Source of the DNA: Duganella sp. CF517
GTDB taxonomy: Bacteria; Pseudomonadota; Gammaproteobacteria; Burkholderiales; Burkholderiaceae_D
Reading direction: 5' to 3'
Length of the DNA: 64,000 nt
Assembly: GCF_900110275.1 (NCBI RefSeq)
Contig: NZ_FODC01000006.1
Span: 248,001-312,000, forward strand
Shown in pieces: positions 39,701-47,723 of this stretch. A program made the translations under genes and the position numbers. A model generated the notes under the pieces. That model saw only the letters and a program-made list of their open reading frames with translations, searched no databases and had not been told where the DNA came from. The number at the start of each line of letters is the position of its first letter. Within the stretch, counting starts at the first letter, position 1.

Positions 39701-41464
39701 TACCTGAACTCGGCCGACCAGATCCAGATCAAGATGGCCCAGGGCGCCAAGCCCGGCGAAGGCGGCCAGCTGCCCGGCCATAAGGTGTCGGAATATATCG
39801 CCACCCTGCGCTTCTCGGTGCCTGGCGTGGGTCTGATCTCGCCGCCGCCGCACCACGACATCTATTCGATCGAAGATCTGGCGCAGCTGATCCACGATCT
39901 GAAGAACGCCAATCCGCGCGCTTCGATCTCGGTCAAGCTGGTGTCGGAAGTCGGTATCGGCACGGTCGCCGCCGGCGTCACCAAGGCCAAGGCCGACCAC
40001 GTCGTGGTCGCCGGCCATGACGGCGGCACGGGCGCCTCGCCATTGTCGTCGGTCAAGCACGCCGGCACCCCTTGGGAGCTGGGCCTGGCTGAAACCCAGC
40101 AAACCCTGGTGCTGAACGGCTTGCGCAGCCGGATTCGTGTGCAAGCCGACGGCCAGATGCGCACCGGCCGCGACGTCGTCATCGCCGCCATGCTGGGCGC
40201 CGACGAGATCGGCTTCGCCACCGCGCCGCTGGTGGTCGAAGGTTGCATCATGATGCGCAAATGCCATCTGAACACTTGCCCGGTCGGCGTCGCCACGCAG
40301 GACCCGGTGCTGCGCGCCAAGTTCTCCGGCAAGCCGGAATACGTGGTCAACTACTTCTTCTTCGTCGCCGAGGAAGCGCGTCAGTTGATGGCGCAACTGG
40401 GCATCCGCACCTATGACGAGTTGATCGGCCGCGTCGACCTGCTGGACAAGTCGAAGGCGATCACGCACTGGAAGGCCAAGGGGCTGGACTTCAGCGCCAT
40501 CTTCTACCAGCCGGAAGTGCAGGACGGCCACTCGATCTATCACACGATGGAACAGGACCACGGCCTCGACAAGGCGCTCGACCACAAGCTGATCGCGCAA
40601 GCGAAGGCCGCGCTGGAGAAGGGCGAGCGCGTCTCGTTCATCTCGCCGGTGCGCAACGTCAACCGCACCGTCGGCACCATGTTGTCGGGCGAGGTGGCCA
40701 AGCGCTACGGCCATGCCGGCCTGCCGGACGACACCATCCACATCCAGCTGCAAGGCACGGCGGGTCAATCGGCCTGCGCCTTCCTGGCGCACGGCATCAC
40801 GATCGACCTGGTCGGCGAAGGCAACGATTACGTCGGCAAGGGCTTGTCGGGCGGCCGCATCATCGTGCGTCCGAACACCGAGTTCCGCGGCTGGGCCGTC
40901 AACAACATCATCATCGGCAATACGGTGCTGTACGGCGCGATCAGCGGCGAAGCGTTCTTCAACGGCGTGGCCGGCGAGCGTTTCGCGGTGCGCAACTCGG
41001 GCGCCACGGCGATCGTCGAAGGCACCGGCGACCACGGTTGCGAATACATGACCGGCGGCACCGTCGTCGTGCTGGGCTGCACCGGCCGCAACTTCGCGGC
41101 GGGCATGTCGGGCGGCATCGCCTACGTGTACGACCCGGACGGCGATTTCGCATCGCGCTGCAACACCGCGATGGTGACCCTGGAGCCGGTCGTGACCGCC
41201 AAGCAGCAGGAAGCGGACAAGGCCACGTGGCACATCCAGCACAAGGACAACGGCGCGGAAGCGGACGAGGTGATCCTGAAGCGCTTGATCGAGCGCCACT
41301 TCAAGCACACCGGCAGCACGCGCGCCCGTCTGTTGCTGGATAACTGGGCCGATGGCCGCAGCAAGTTCGTCAAGGTATTCCCGAGCGAATACAAACGCGC
41401 CCTGGCCGAGATGGCCGAGGACGTGGCGAACGAAGCCGCCGTTGTCCAGCCGATCGCAGCCTGA
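36740..41464 (+). CDS. gltB: Glutamate synthase (NADPH) large subunit
   Basis: This 1574-residue subunit releases ammonia from glutamine and makes glutamate from 2-oxoglutarate. The N-terminal class II amidotransferase begins after a 15-residue propeptide at Cys16 (DACGVGF). A central domain and the FMN/synthase domain follow. The [3Fe-4S] ligands are Cys1169, Cys1175 and Cys1180 in the CIMMRKCHLNTC stretch, and a GXGXG beta-helix domain closes the protein. Length is normal for the bacterial alpha subunit (about 1480-1570). It forms an operon with gltD 58 bp downstream. Confidence 0.97.
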   Translation: MKAQGLYDPSNEHDACGVGFVAHIKGNKSHSIVEQGLLILKNLDHRGAVGADALMGDGAGILIQVPDQYYRDEMAKQGVELPPPGEYGVGMVFLPKENASRIACEQEIERAVRAEGQVVLGWRNVPVDCDMPMSPTVRAKEPVIRQIFIGRGADIMVTDALERKLYVIRKSSGHAIQALKLLHGKEFFVASMSARTIVYKGLLLADQVGVYYKDLQDARCVSALALVHQRFSTNTFPEWPLAHPYRLIAHNGEINTVKGNFNWMRAREGVMKSAVLGEDLQKLFPLIYEGQSDTACFDNALELLLMAGYPIAQAMMMMIPEAWENHGTMDDNRRAFYEYHAAMMEPWDGPAAMAFTDGRYIGGTLDRNGLRPARYIVTDDDLVVMASESGVLPIPESKIIQKWRLQPGKMFLIDLEAGRIIDDKELKDTYANAKPYKAWINAVRIKLNEIKLSESQLAHNRVKYSAAPGEKAVASVLDRQQAFGYTQEDLKFLMAPMAAAGEEATGSMGNDSPLAVMSNKLKPLYNYFKQLFAQVTNPPIDPIREAMVMSLVSFIGPKPNLLDTNNVNPPMRLEVSQPILGFDDMARLRGISSHTGGKFKSYELSICYPLSWGKEGIEACLASLCAEAVDAVKSGHNILIVSDRSIGADRVAIPALLATSTVHQHLVSKGLRASTGLVVETGSARETHHFALLAGYGAEAIHPYLAMETLVELAHGMPGDMSGDKAVYNYTKAIGKGLMKVMSKMGISTYMSYCGAQIFEAVGLNKSLVDKYFKGTASNVEGIGVFEVAEEALRLHNLAFGDDPVLANHLDAGGEYAFRVRGEDHLWTPDAIAKLQHSTRSNNFSSYKEYAQIINDQSKRHLTLRGLFEFKLDPTKAIPLEEVEPAKEIVKRFATGAMSMGSISTEAHATLAVAMNRIGGKSNTGEGGEDPSRYTMELKGIKIKQGETMASVMGKEQMVVDIPLQEGDSLRSRIKQVASGRFGVTAAYLNSADQIQIKMAQGAKPGEGGQLPGHKVSEYIATLRFSVPGVGLISPPPHHDIYSIEDLAQLIHDLKNANPRASISVKLVSEVGIGTVAAGVTKAKADHVVVAGHDGGTGASPLSSVKHAGTPWELGLAETQQTLVLNGLRSRIRVQADGQMRTGRDVVIAAMLGADEIGFATAPLVVEGCIMMRKCHLNTCPVGVATQDPVLRAKFSGKPEYVVNYFFFVAEEARQLMAQLGIRTYDELIGRVDLLDKSKAITHWKAKGLDFSAIFYQPEVQDGHSIYHTMEQDHGLDKALDHKLIAQAKAALEKGERVSFISPVRNVNRTVGTMLSGEVAKRYGHAGLPDDTIHIQLQGTAGQSACAFLAHGITIDLVGEGNDYVGKGLSGGRIIVRPNTEFRGWAVNNIIIGNTVLYGAISGEAFFNGVAGERFAVRNSGATAIVEGTGDHGCEYMTGGTVVVLGCTGRNFAAGMSGGIAYVYDPDGDFASRCNTAMVTLEPVVTAKQQEADKATWHIQHKDNGAEADEVILKRLIERHFKHTGSTRARLLLDNWADGRSKFVKVFPSEYKRALAEMAEDVANEAAVVQPIAA

Positions 41465-41522
41465 CTTGCCGCTTAAGCGCCTCCGACCGACGTCGTTGAC
41501 TGAATATATTTAAGGATTTATC

Positions 41523-42986
41523 GTGGGTAAAATCACCGGTTTCATGGAATTCCAGCGCCAGGACGAGGGCTATCTGCCGCCAGCGGCGCGTTTGAAGAAC
41601 TATTCCGAGTTCGTCATCACCCTGACCAACGAGCAGGCCAAGGTGCAGGGCGCGCGCTGCATGGATTGCGGCATCCCGTTTTGCAACACCGGCTGCCCGG
41701 TCAACAACATCATCCCGGACTGGAACGATCTGGTTTATCGCGGCAACTACCGCGAAGCGCTGGACACCCTGCACTCGACCAACAACTTCCCGGAATTCAC
41801 CGGCCGCATCTGCCCGGCGCCGTGCGAGTCGGCCTGTACCCTGGGCATCAACAACGATCCGGTCGGCATCAAGTCGATCGAGCACAAGATCATCGACGAA
41901 GGCTGGGAACACGGCTGGGTCGTGCCGCAACCGGCGGCCCACCAGACTGGCAAGAAAGTGGCCGTGGTCGGCTCCGGCCCGGCCGGCCTGGCCGCGGCGC
42001 AGCAGCTGGCGCGCGCCGGCCATGCCGTGACCGTGTTCGAGAAGAGCGACCGCGTCGGCGGCTTGCTGCGTTACGGCATCCCGGACTTCAAGATGGAAAA
42101 GTCGCACATCGACCGCCGTATCAAGCAGATGGAAGAGGAAGGCGTCGTGTTCCGCACCAGCGTGCTGGTGGGCAAGGATTTCCCGGCCAACGTCAACAAC
42201 TGGGCCAAGGAAACCATTTTCCCGGAAGACCTGGAGAAGGAATTCGACGCGGTCATCCTGGCCGGCGGCGCCGAGCAGCCGCGCGATCTGCCGGTGCCCG
42301 GCCGTGAGCTCAAGGGCGTGCATTTCGCGATGGACTTCCTGCCGCTGCAAAACAAGGTCAACGCCGGCGACAAGGTCAAGGACCAACTGAAGGCCACCGG
42401 CAAGCACGTGGTCGTCATCGGCGGCGGCGACACCGGTTCCGACTGCGTCGGCACGTCGAATCGCCACGGCGCCGCCTCGGTCACCCAGTTCGAACTGATG
42501 CCGATGCCACCGGAGCAAGAGAACAAGCCGCTGGTATGGCCGTACTGGCCGACCAAGCTGCGCACCTCGTCGTCGCACGAGGAAGGTTGCGAGCGGGATT
42601 GGGCGGTCGCCACCAAGCGCCTGGAAGGCAAGGGCGGCAAGGTCGACAAGCTGATCGCCTGCCGCGTCGAATGGAAAGACGGCAAGATGGCCGAAGTGCC
42701 GAATTCGGAATTCGAAATGAAGGCCGACCTGGTGCTGCTGGCGATGGGTTTCGTGTCGCCGGTCGCCAACGTGCTGGACGCGTTCGGCATCGACAAGGAT
42801 GCGCGCGGCAACGCCAAGGCCACCACCGATGGCGAGGGTTGCTACAAAACCTCCGCCCCCAAAGTATTTGCCGCCGGCGACGTGCGCCGTGGCCAGTCGC
42901 TGGTGGTATGGGCGATCCGCGAAGGGCGCCAATGCGCGCGCGCGGTCGACGAGTTCCTGATGGGCTATTCCGACCTGCCACGCTAA
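41523..42986 (+). CDS. gltD: Glutamate synthase (NADPH) small subunit
   Basis: This 487-residue beta subunit passes electrons from NADPH through FAD and two [4Fe-4S] clusters to GltB. Cluster cysteines are visible in CMDCGIPFCNTGCP and ICPAPCESAC. The FAD site VVGSGPAGLAAAQQLA is at about 145-160 and the NADPH site VIGGGDTGSD at about 299-308. Translation starts at GTG 41523, with AAGGAT 6 nt upstream. An intrinsic terminator and repeat element C follow. Confidence 0.97.
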   Translation: MGKITGFMEFQRQDEGYLPPAARLKNYSEFVITLTNEQAKVQGARCMDCGIPFCNTGCPVNNIIPDWNDLVYRGNYREALDTLHSTNNFPEFTGRICPAPCESACTLGINNDPVGIKSIEHKIIDEGWEHGWVVPQPAAHQTGKKVAVVGSGPAGLAAAQQLARAGHAVTVFEKSDRVGGLLRYGIPDFKMEKSHIDRRIKQMEEEGVVFRTSVLVGKDFPANVNNWAKETIFPEDLEKEFDAVILAGGAEQPRDLPVPGRELKGVHFAMDFLPLQNKVNAGDKVKDQLKATGKHVVVIGGGDTGSDCVGTSNRHGAASVTQFELMPMPPEQENKPLVWPYWPTKLRTSSSHEEGCERDWAVATKRLEGKGGKVDKLIACRVEWKDGKMAEVPNSEFEMKADLVLLAMGFVSPVANVLDAFGIDKDARGNAKATTDGEGCYKTSAPKVFAAGDVRRGQSLVVWAIREGRQCARAVDEFLMGYSDLPR

Positions 42987-43014
42987 GCGGCGGTACGGAA
43001 CGTTTGCTTCCCAG

Positions 43015-43057
43015 CCGGGAGCGAGTGGGCGATCCCCGCTCGCTACCCGGTTTTTTT
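43015..43057 (+). terminator. Rho-independent terminator after gltD
   Basis: CCGGG-AGCGAG pairs with CTCGCT-A-CCCGG across a short loop and is followed by seven T residues, ending 71 bp after the gltD stop. Confidence 0.85.
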
Positions 43058-43064
43058 GTTCCTC

Positions 43065-43215
43065 AACCCCCCCGGGGTCAGTGCCGACATTCAGACACGA
43101 GCTGAGCAAAACCCCCCCGGGGTCAGTGCCGACATTCAGACACGAGCTGAGCGGTGTTAGGAAGCCGGATCCTTCCATACTTGGGTTCGTGTCCGAATGT
43201 CGGCACTGACCCCGG
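43065..43215. repeat. Repeat element C: 45-bp tandem duplication plus inverted copy
   Basis: A 45-bp unit is repeated in tandem (43065-43109 and 43110-43154, 43 of 45 identical). An inverted copy at 43187-43215 is complementary to 43117-43145 at 28 of 29 positions. The core starts GGGGTCAGTGCCGACATTC. The layout and unit length equal those of element A, but the central eight bases differ. Confidence 0.85.
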
Positions 43216-43500
43216 AGGGGGAGTGGGGCGACGGGCTTGTGCAGGCGATGACCAAATCGCGGCACAATGTGCCTGCCCGCACGGTTGTTTATTAACAGTC
43301 AGTCAGAATCCGGTAAGGGTTTCGCCCGCATGCTGGCGAGCGCGACGCGGCAATGTAACATTTCATGCCTCGTGTAAATTGCTGACTTGAGATTCAGTAG
43401 TGTTGTATTATCTGCCACGCACCATAGCGCCAACGGCCCGGAATCAGGCCGTCTCCAGCAGAGATTAACCTTTCTGCACTACAATACGGCATTAAAAATA

Positions 43501-44316
43501 ATGAGTTCAGTCGTGCCTAATCTTGTCGAAATCAGTGATTTACACTTTTCCTATGGAAAGCGCTCGATCCTGTCGGGCCTCCAGATGGATTTCCCGCGCG
43601 GGAAAGTGATCGCAGTGATGGGCGGTTCGGGCAGCGGCAAGACGACGGTATTGCGACTGATCGGCGGCCAGATCCGCCCGCAAAAAGGCCAGGTGAAAGT
43701 CCAGGGCCAGGTTGTGCACAAGTTGAATACCGCCGGCTTGTATCTGCTGCGGCGCAAAATGGGCATGCTGTTCCAGCATGGCGCGCTATTCACCGACCTC
43801 ACCGTCTTTGAAAACGTTGCCTTCCCGCTGCGCGAGCATACCGATCTGCCCGAAGAGCTGATCCGCAACCTGGTGCTGATGAAGCTGCACGCGGTCGGAC
43901 TGCGCAACGCCGCCAAATTGAAACCGGCCGAGATCTCCGGCGGCATGGCGCGCCGCGTCGCGCTGGCGCGCTCGATCGCGCTCGACCCCGAGCTGATCCT
44001 GTACGACGAGCCGTTCGCCGGCCTCGACCCGATCTCGATGGGCGTCACCGCCAACCTGATCCGCAACCTCAACACCGCGCTCGGCTCGACCACGGTGCTG
44101 GTGTCGCACGACGTCAAGGAATGCTTCGCCATCGCCGACTATGTCTACTTCCTGTCGCAGGGCAAGATCGTCGCGCACGGCACGCCGGCCGACATGATGG
44201 TGTCGACCGATCCGTACGTGCACCAGTTCGTCAACGCCGAAGCGGACGGCCCGGTGCCGTTCCACTATCCAGGCAAGTCCCTGGCCGATGATCTGGGCCT
44301 GGGGGGAAAAGCATGA
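43501..44316 (+). CDS. mlaF: Phospholipid ABC transporter ATPase MlaF
   Basis: This 271-residue ATPase powers the inner-membrane Mla complex, which moves phospholipids between the inner and outer membranes to maintain outer-membrane asymmetry. It has Walker A GGSGSGKTT (about 41-49), signature ISGGMARRVALARS, Walker B LILYDEPFAGLDP and the H-loop SHD. The start at 43501 lacks a clear ribosome site; a short or leaderless mRNA is possible given TACAAT at 43480. It overlaps mlaE by 4 bp (ATGA). Confidence 0.95.
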   Translation: MSSVVPNLVEISDLHFSYGKRSILSGLQMDFPRGKVIAVMGGSGSGKTTVLRLIGGQIRPQKGQVKVQGQVVHKLNTAGLYLLRRKMGMLFQHGALFTDLTVFENVAFPLREHTDLPEELIRNLVLMKLHAVGLRNAAKLKPAEISGGMARRVALARSIALDPELILYDEPFAGLDPISMGVTANLIRNLNTALGSTTVLVSHDVKECFAIADYVYFLSQGKIVAHGTPADMMVSTDPYVHQFVNAEADGPVPFHYPGKSLADDLGLGGKA

Positions 44317-45098
44317 CAGTAAGAAATTGGTTGTCCCAGCTGGGCGCGCCGCTGCGCGACTACATCGAAAGCATCGGCTACGGCGCGCGCCTGTTCCTCA
44401 ACATGGTGCGCCTGTCCCCCGGCCTGCTGCGCCGCCCGCGCCTGCTGATCGAGCAGCTGCACTTCATCGGCAATTATTCGATGCTGATCATCACCCTGTC
44501 CGGCCTGTTCGTCGGCATGGTGCTGGGCCTGCAAGGATATTACACACTGAATAAATACGGCGCCGAGCAGTCGCTCGGCCTGCTGGTGGCGCTGGGCCTG
44601 ACGCGCGAACTGGGCCCGGTCATCACCGCGCTGCTGTTCGCCGGCCGCGCCGGCACCTCGCTGACGGCGGAAATCGGCCTGATGAAGGCCGGCGAGCAGT
44701 TGTCGGCGATGGAGATGATGGCCGTCAACCCGATCCAGCGCGTGCTGGCGCCCCGTTTCTGGGCCGGCGTGATCGCCGTGCCGCTGCTGGCGTCGGTGTT
44801 CAGCGCCGTCGGCGTGCTCGGCGGCTATCTGGTCGGCGTGCAGTTGATCGGCGTCGACGAGGGCGCCTTCTGGTCGCAGATGCAGGGCGGCGTCGATGTC
44901 TGGAAAGACATCTTCAACGGCTTCGTCAAGAGCGTGGTGTTCGGTATCGCCATCACCTTCATCGCGCTGTACCAGGGTTATCAGACCCAGCCGACGCCGG
45001 AAGACGTGGCGCGCGCCACCACCCGCACGGTCGTGATCTCATCGCTGATGATCTGGTGGCTCGATTTCATGCTGACCGCTTTGATGTTCAGCAAATAA
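44313..45098 (+). CDS. mlaE: Phospholipid ABC transporter permease MlaE
   Basis: This 261-residue permease has about five to six hydrophobic segments and the MlaE/TGD1 signatures GLFVGMVLGLQGYYTL, LGLTRELGPVITALLFAGRAGTSLTAEIGLMKAGEQ and MEMMAVNPIQRVLAPRFWAG. It forms the membrane core with MlaF, MlaD and MlaB. It is translationally coupled to mlaF. Confidence 0.96.
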   Translation: MTVRNWLSQLGAPLRDYIESIGYGARLFLNMVRLSPGLLRRPRLLIEQLHFIGNYSMLIITLSGLFVGMVLGLQGYYTLNKYGAEQSLGLLVALGLTRELGPVITALLFAGRAGTSLTAEIGLMKAGEQLSAMEMMAVNPIQRVLAPRFWAGVIAVPLLASVFSAVGVLGGYLVGVQLIGVDEGAFWSQMQGGVDVWKDIFNGFVKSVVFGIAITFIALYQGYQTQPTPEDVARATTRTVVISSLMIWWLDFMLTALMFSK

Positions 45099-45140
45099 CA
45101 CAAATTAAAGAATACTTAGTAGTATTACGCGAGGATAGCT

Positions 45141-45611
45141 ATGCAACGTAAATCACTGGATGTCTGGGTCGGTCTGTTCATCGTCATCGGCGTGGCCGCG
45201 CTGATGTTCTTGGCGTTGAAGGCCGGCAACATGGGTTCCATGTCCTTTGGCAAAACGTACCCGATCACGGCCAAGTTCGACAACATCGGCAGCCTGCGTC
45301 CGCAGGCGGCGGTGAAAGCGTCGGGCGTGGTCATCGGCCGCGTCGGCGAGATCAAGTTTGATGACAAGAGTTACCAGGCGCTGGTAACCTTGAATATGGA
45401 AGAAGGTTATAAATTCCCTAAGGACAGTTCCGCCAAGATTCTGACGGCCGGTCTGCTGGGCGAGCAATACGTAGGCATCGAGGCCGGCGGCGACACCAAC
45501 AATTTGGCCGCCGGTGACAAAATCGCACGAACCCAATCGGCCGCCGTGCTGGAGGACCTGATCAATCAGTTCATCTACAGCAAGGCCGCTGAAGGAAAAA
45601 AGGAAGAATAA
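45141..45611 (+). CDS. mlaD: MCE-domain lipid-binding protein MlaD
   Basis: This 156-residue protein has one N-terminal membrane anchor (about 7-27, DVWVGLFIVIGVAALMFLALKAG) and a single periplasmic MCE domain (about 38-115, including TAKFDNIGSLRPQAAVKASGVVIGRV and ILTAGLLGEQYVGIEAGG). It forms the hexameric lipid channel on MlaFE. The gene abuts mlaA with no gap. Confidence 0.96.
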   Translation: MQRKSLDVWVGLFIVIGVAALMFLALKAGNMGSMSFGKTYPITAKFDNIGSLRPQAAVKASGVVIGRVGEIKFDDKSYQALVTLNMEEGYKFPKDSSAKILTAGLLGEQYVGIEAGGDTNNLAAGDKIARTQSAAVLEDLINQFIYSKAAEGKKEE

Positions 45612-46496
45612 ATGTCTAGCACCCCGAAACACTTCCGCCAGGCCGCGCTGGCGCTGGGCGTCACCTTGATGCTGGCCGGCTGCGCCGGTCCCAACCCGCG
45701 CGATCCGTACGAGAGCTACAACCGCGCCGTGTTCTCGTTCAACGACACGGTCGACACCTACGCGTTGAAGCCCGTTGCGACCGTGTACCGCGACGTTACC
45801 CCATCGTTCGTGCAGACCGGCGTGGGCAACTTCTTCGGCAACCTGGGCGACGCCTGGACCGCCGTCAACAACCTGCTGCAAGGCAAGGGCGAGGCCGGCA
45901 TGACCGACGTCACCCGCTTCGCGCTGAACTCGACGCTGGGTATCCTGGGCCTGTTCGACATCGCCTCCGAGGCCGGCCTGCAAAAGCACAAGGAAGACTT
46001 CGGCCAGACCCTGGGCACCTGGGGCGTGGCCTCCGGTCCGTACCTGATGCTGCCGCTGCTGGGCCCGTCGACGGTGCGCGACACGGTGGCGCTGCCGGCC
46101 GACTTCGCCGGCAACATCTGGCGCTACAAGGACCCGGTCCACGTGCGTAACATCGGCACCGGCGTCAACCTGGTCGATACCCGCGCCAGCCTGCTCGACG
46201 CCACCAGCATGCTGGAAGACGCCGCGCTGGACCGCTACGAGTTCATCCGCGACGGCTACATGCAGCGCCGCGAGAGCCAGATCCACCCGGACGGCAACCC
46301 GGATAGTTCCAAGAAGCAGGAGCCAGCCGACGAGGGCGCGCCTGCGGCCAAACCCGACGCCGCCCCGGCCGCGCCGGTGACGCCGCAAGGCCCGACCGAC
46401 GCGAAACCTGCGGAAAAATCCTCGGGTGTGTCATCCGAATCGGCACCCAAGGAGTTAAACTCCGGTACGCCGGCTGCGAGCGACGCCAGCCTGTGA
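45612..46496 (+). CDS. mlaA: Outer-membrane lipoprotein MlaA (VacJ) with extended tail
   Basis: This 294-residue lipoprotein (lipobox LAGC, Cys24) is the outer-membrane component that removes mislocalised phospholipids. VacJ features are DPYESYNRAVFSFND, VNNLLQGK, LNSTLGILGLFDIASE, FGQTLGTWGV and GPYLMLPLLGPSTVRD. The last ~75 residues (from about 220) form a disordered Pro/Ala/Lys/Ser tail not present in E. coli MlaA. Unlike in E. coli, mlaA lies inside the mla operon, between mlaD and mlaC. Confidence 0.95.
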   Translation: MSSTPKHFRQAALALGVTLMLAGCAGPNPRDPYESYNRAVFSFNDTVDTYALKPVATVYRDVTPSFVQTGVGNFFGNLGDAWTAVNNLLQGKGEAGMTDVTRFALNSTLGILGLFDIASEAGLQKHKEDFGQTLGTWGVASGPYLMLPLLGPSTVRDTVALPADFAGNIWRYKDPVHVRNIGTGVNLVDTRASLLDATSMLEDAALDRYEFIRDGYMQRRESQIHPDGNPDSSKKQEPADEGAPAAKPDAAPAAPVTPQGPTDAKPAEKSSGVSSESAPKELNSGTPAASDASL

Positions 46497-46526
46497 CCCC
46501 GAAGAACCCACATAGGTAGATAAAAG

Positions 46527-47168
46527 ATGAAATTATTTAAACAGCTGTTAGCCATCGCCACCGTCTCGCTGGCCTTCAACGCCCACGCCGCCGGTCCCGC
46601 CAACGAAGCGCCGGACGCGCTGGTCAAGCGCATCAGCCAGGACGTCATCGAGACCGCCAAGTCCGACAAGGCGATCCAGGCCGGCGACACCAAGAAAGTC
46701 ATGCAGCTGGTCGAGACCAAGATCTTGCCGTTCGTCGATTCGGACCGCATGACCTCCTTGGCGGCCGGCCGTTTCTGGCGCGACGCCACCCCCGAGCAGA
46801 AAAAGCAGCTGTCGGAACAGTTCCGCACGCTGCTGATCTACACCTACTCGGGCGCGCTGTCGCAGATCAAGAACGAAACCGTGGACTTCCAGCCGCTGCG
46901 CGCCGACCCGTCCGACACCGAAGTGGAAGTGCGCTCGAAGGTCAACATGACCCGTGGCGAGCCGATCACGCTGAACTACCGCGTGGCCAAGGCCGCCGCC
47001 GGCTGGAAGATCTATGACATCAACGTCATGGGCGCCTGGTTGGTCGAGACCTACAAGGGCACGTTCGCGTCGGAGATCAGCAAGGGCGGTATCGACGGCC
47101 TGATCAAGACCCTGACCGCGAAAAACCAGTCGCTGGCCAGCAAACCTTTGAAAACTACGGCAAAATAA
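46527..47168 (+). CDS. mlaC: Periplasmic phospholipid shuttle MlaC
   Basis: This 213-residue protein has a signal peptide (about 1-21, ending AHA) and the MlaC/Ttg2D fold, with MTSLAAGRFWRDATPEQKKQLSEQFRTLLIYTYSGAL and WKIYDINVMGAWLVETYKGTFASEI. It carries lipid between MlaA and MlaD. It lies 30 bp after mlaA and 33 bp before mlaB. Confidence 0.95.
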   Translation: MKLFKQLLAIATVSLAFNAHAAGPANEAPDALVKRISQDVIETAKSDKAIQAGDTKKVMQLVETKILPFVDSDRMTSLAAGRFWRDATPEQKKQLSEQFRTLLIYTYSGALSQIKNETVDFQPLRADPSDTEVEVRSKVNMTRGEPITLNYRVAKAAAGWKIYDINVMGAWLVETYKGTFASEISKGGIDGLIKTLTAKNQSLASKPLKTTAK

Positions 47169-47201
47169 CGTTTCCGCGACGTTTATACTAAGATAACGAC
47201 C

Positions 47202-47546
47202 ATGTCCGAACCGACCGACAACCTGCAATCGCTCACGTCCCTGACCGTGCTCAACGCCACCGCGGCGCTGGAGCGTGGCCTGGCCGCCATCAAGGCCGGC
47301 CAGACGGTGTTCGATCTGCGCCACGTGTTGACGGTCGATTCGGTGGCCGTGTCGGTCTTGCTGGCGTGGCAACGCGCCGCCAGCGAGGCCGGCGTCAAGC
47401 TGGAACTGAAGAACCTGCCGCCGGCGCTGCAAAGCTTAACCAAGCTGTACGGCGTGTGCGCGCTGGTCTTCCCCGAACAAAGCGACCCCGCGCAAGCTTG
47501 CGCCGGCCAGGCCGACGCGCCTGCCGACCTGCACCACCATCATTGA
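47202..47546 (+). CDS. mlaB: STAS-domain protein MlaB
   Basis: This 114-residue cytoplasmic STAS protein binds MlaF and is needed for transporter assembly. The domain is seen in GQTVFDLRHVLTVDSVAVSVLLAWQRAASEAGVKLELKNLP. The C-terminus has an acidic/His stretch ending HHHH. It closes the mla cluster. Confidence 0.9.
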   Translation: MSEPTDNLQSLTSLTVLNATAALERGLAAIKAGQTVFDLRHVLTVDSVAVSVLLAWQRAASEAGVKLELKNLPPALQSLTKLYGVCALVFPEQSDPAQACAGQADAPADLHHHH

Positions 47547-47619
47547 CCCCCGCCCCACCCCGCCGCCTGTAGCACCCCCCGGTAAATGCCCTTCCGGCTC
47601 TGCCGAACCAGATTTCCAA

Positions 47620-47625
47620 TATAAT
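47620..47625 (+). promoter_or_regulatory. -10 box of a possible promoter for the ABC/murA/his block
   Basis: A perfect TATAAT lies in the 177-bp gap after mlaB. No good -35 is present at 16-18 bp, so strength is uncertain. It is the only consensus -10 before the long run of closely packed genes to hisE. Confidence 0.45.
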
Positions 47626-47723
47626 TGAACGTTGCCACCGCCTAAGAGCCGTGGCGCCCTGGTTTTACCTTCCGCTCCATTCCGCGCCGGCCCACGCCGC
47701 CGCACACAACCGATAAGTCAAGC

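Larger units (their letters stand above)
42987..43500. other. 514-bp intergenic region between gltD and mlaF
   Basis: The region contains the gltD terminator (43015-43057), repeat element C (43065-43215) and about 280 bp of leader and promoter sequence for the mla operon. A -10-like TACAAT is at 43480-43485, only 16 bp before the mlaF ATG, and TATTAT at 43406-43411 has a weak -35. No ORF is supported. Confidence 0.6.

Noticed and set aside
36701..41308. 1535-codon open frame on the minus strand opposite gltB
   Set aside because: It is the antisense shadow of gltB in GC-rich DNA; composition (His, Arg, Asp, Val rich) is typical of a shadow and it has no recognisable domain.
47321..47546. His attenuator or leader peptide before the histidine genes
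   Set aside because: hisG begins 2 bp after murA inside a longer transcription unit, and no His-rich leader or attenuator hairpin precedes it. The His residues at the end of MlaB are unrelated to hisG, 3.4 kb away.
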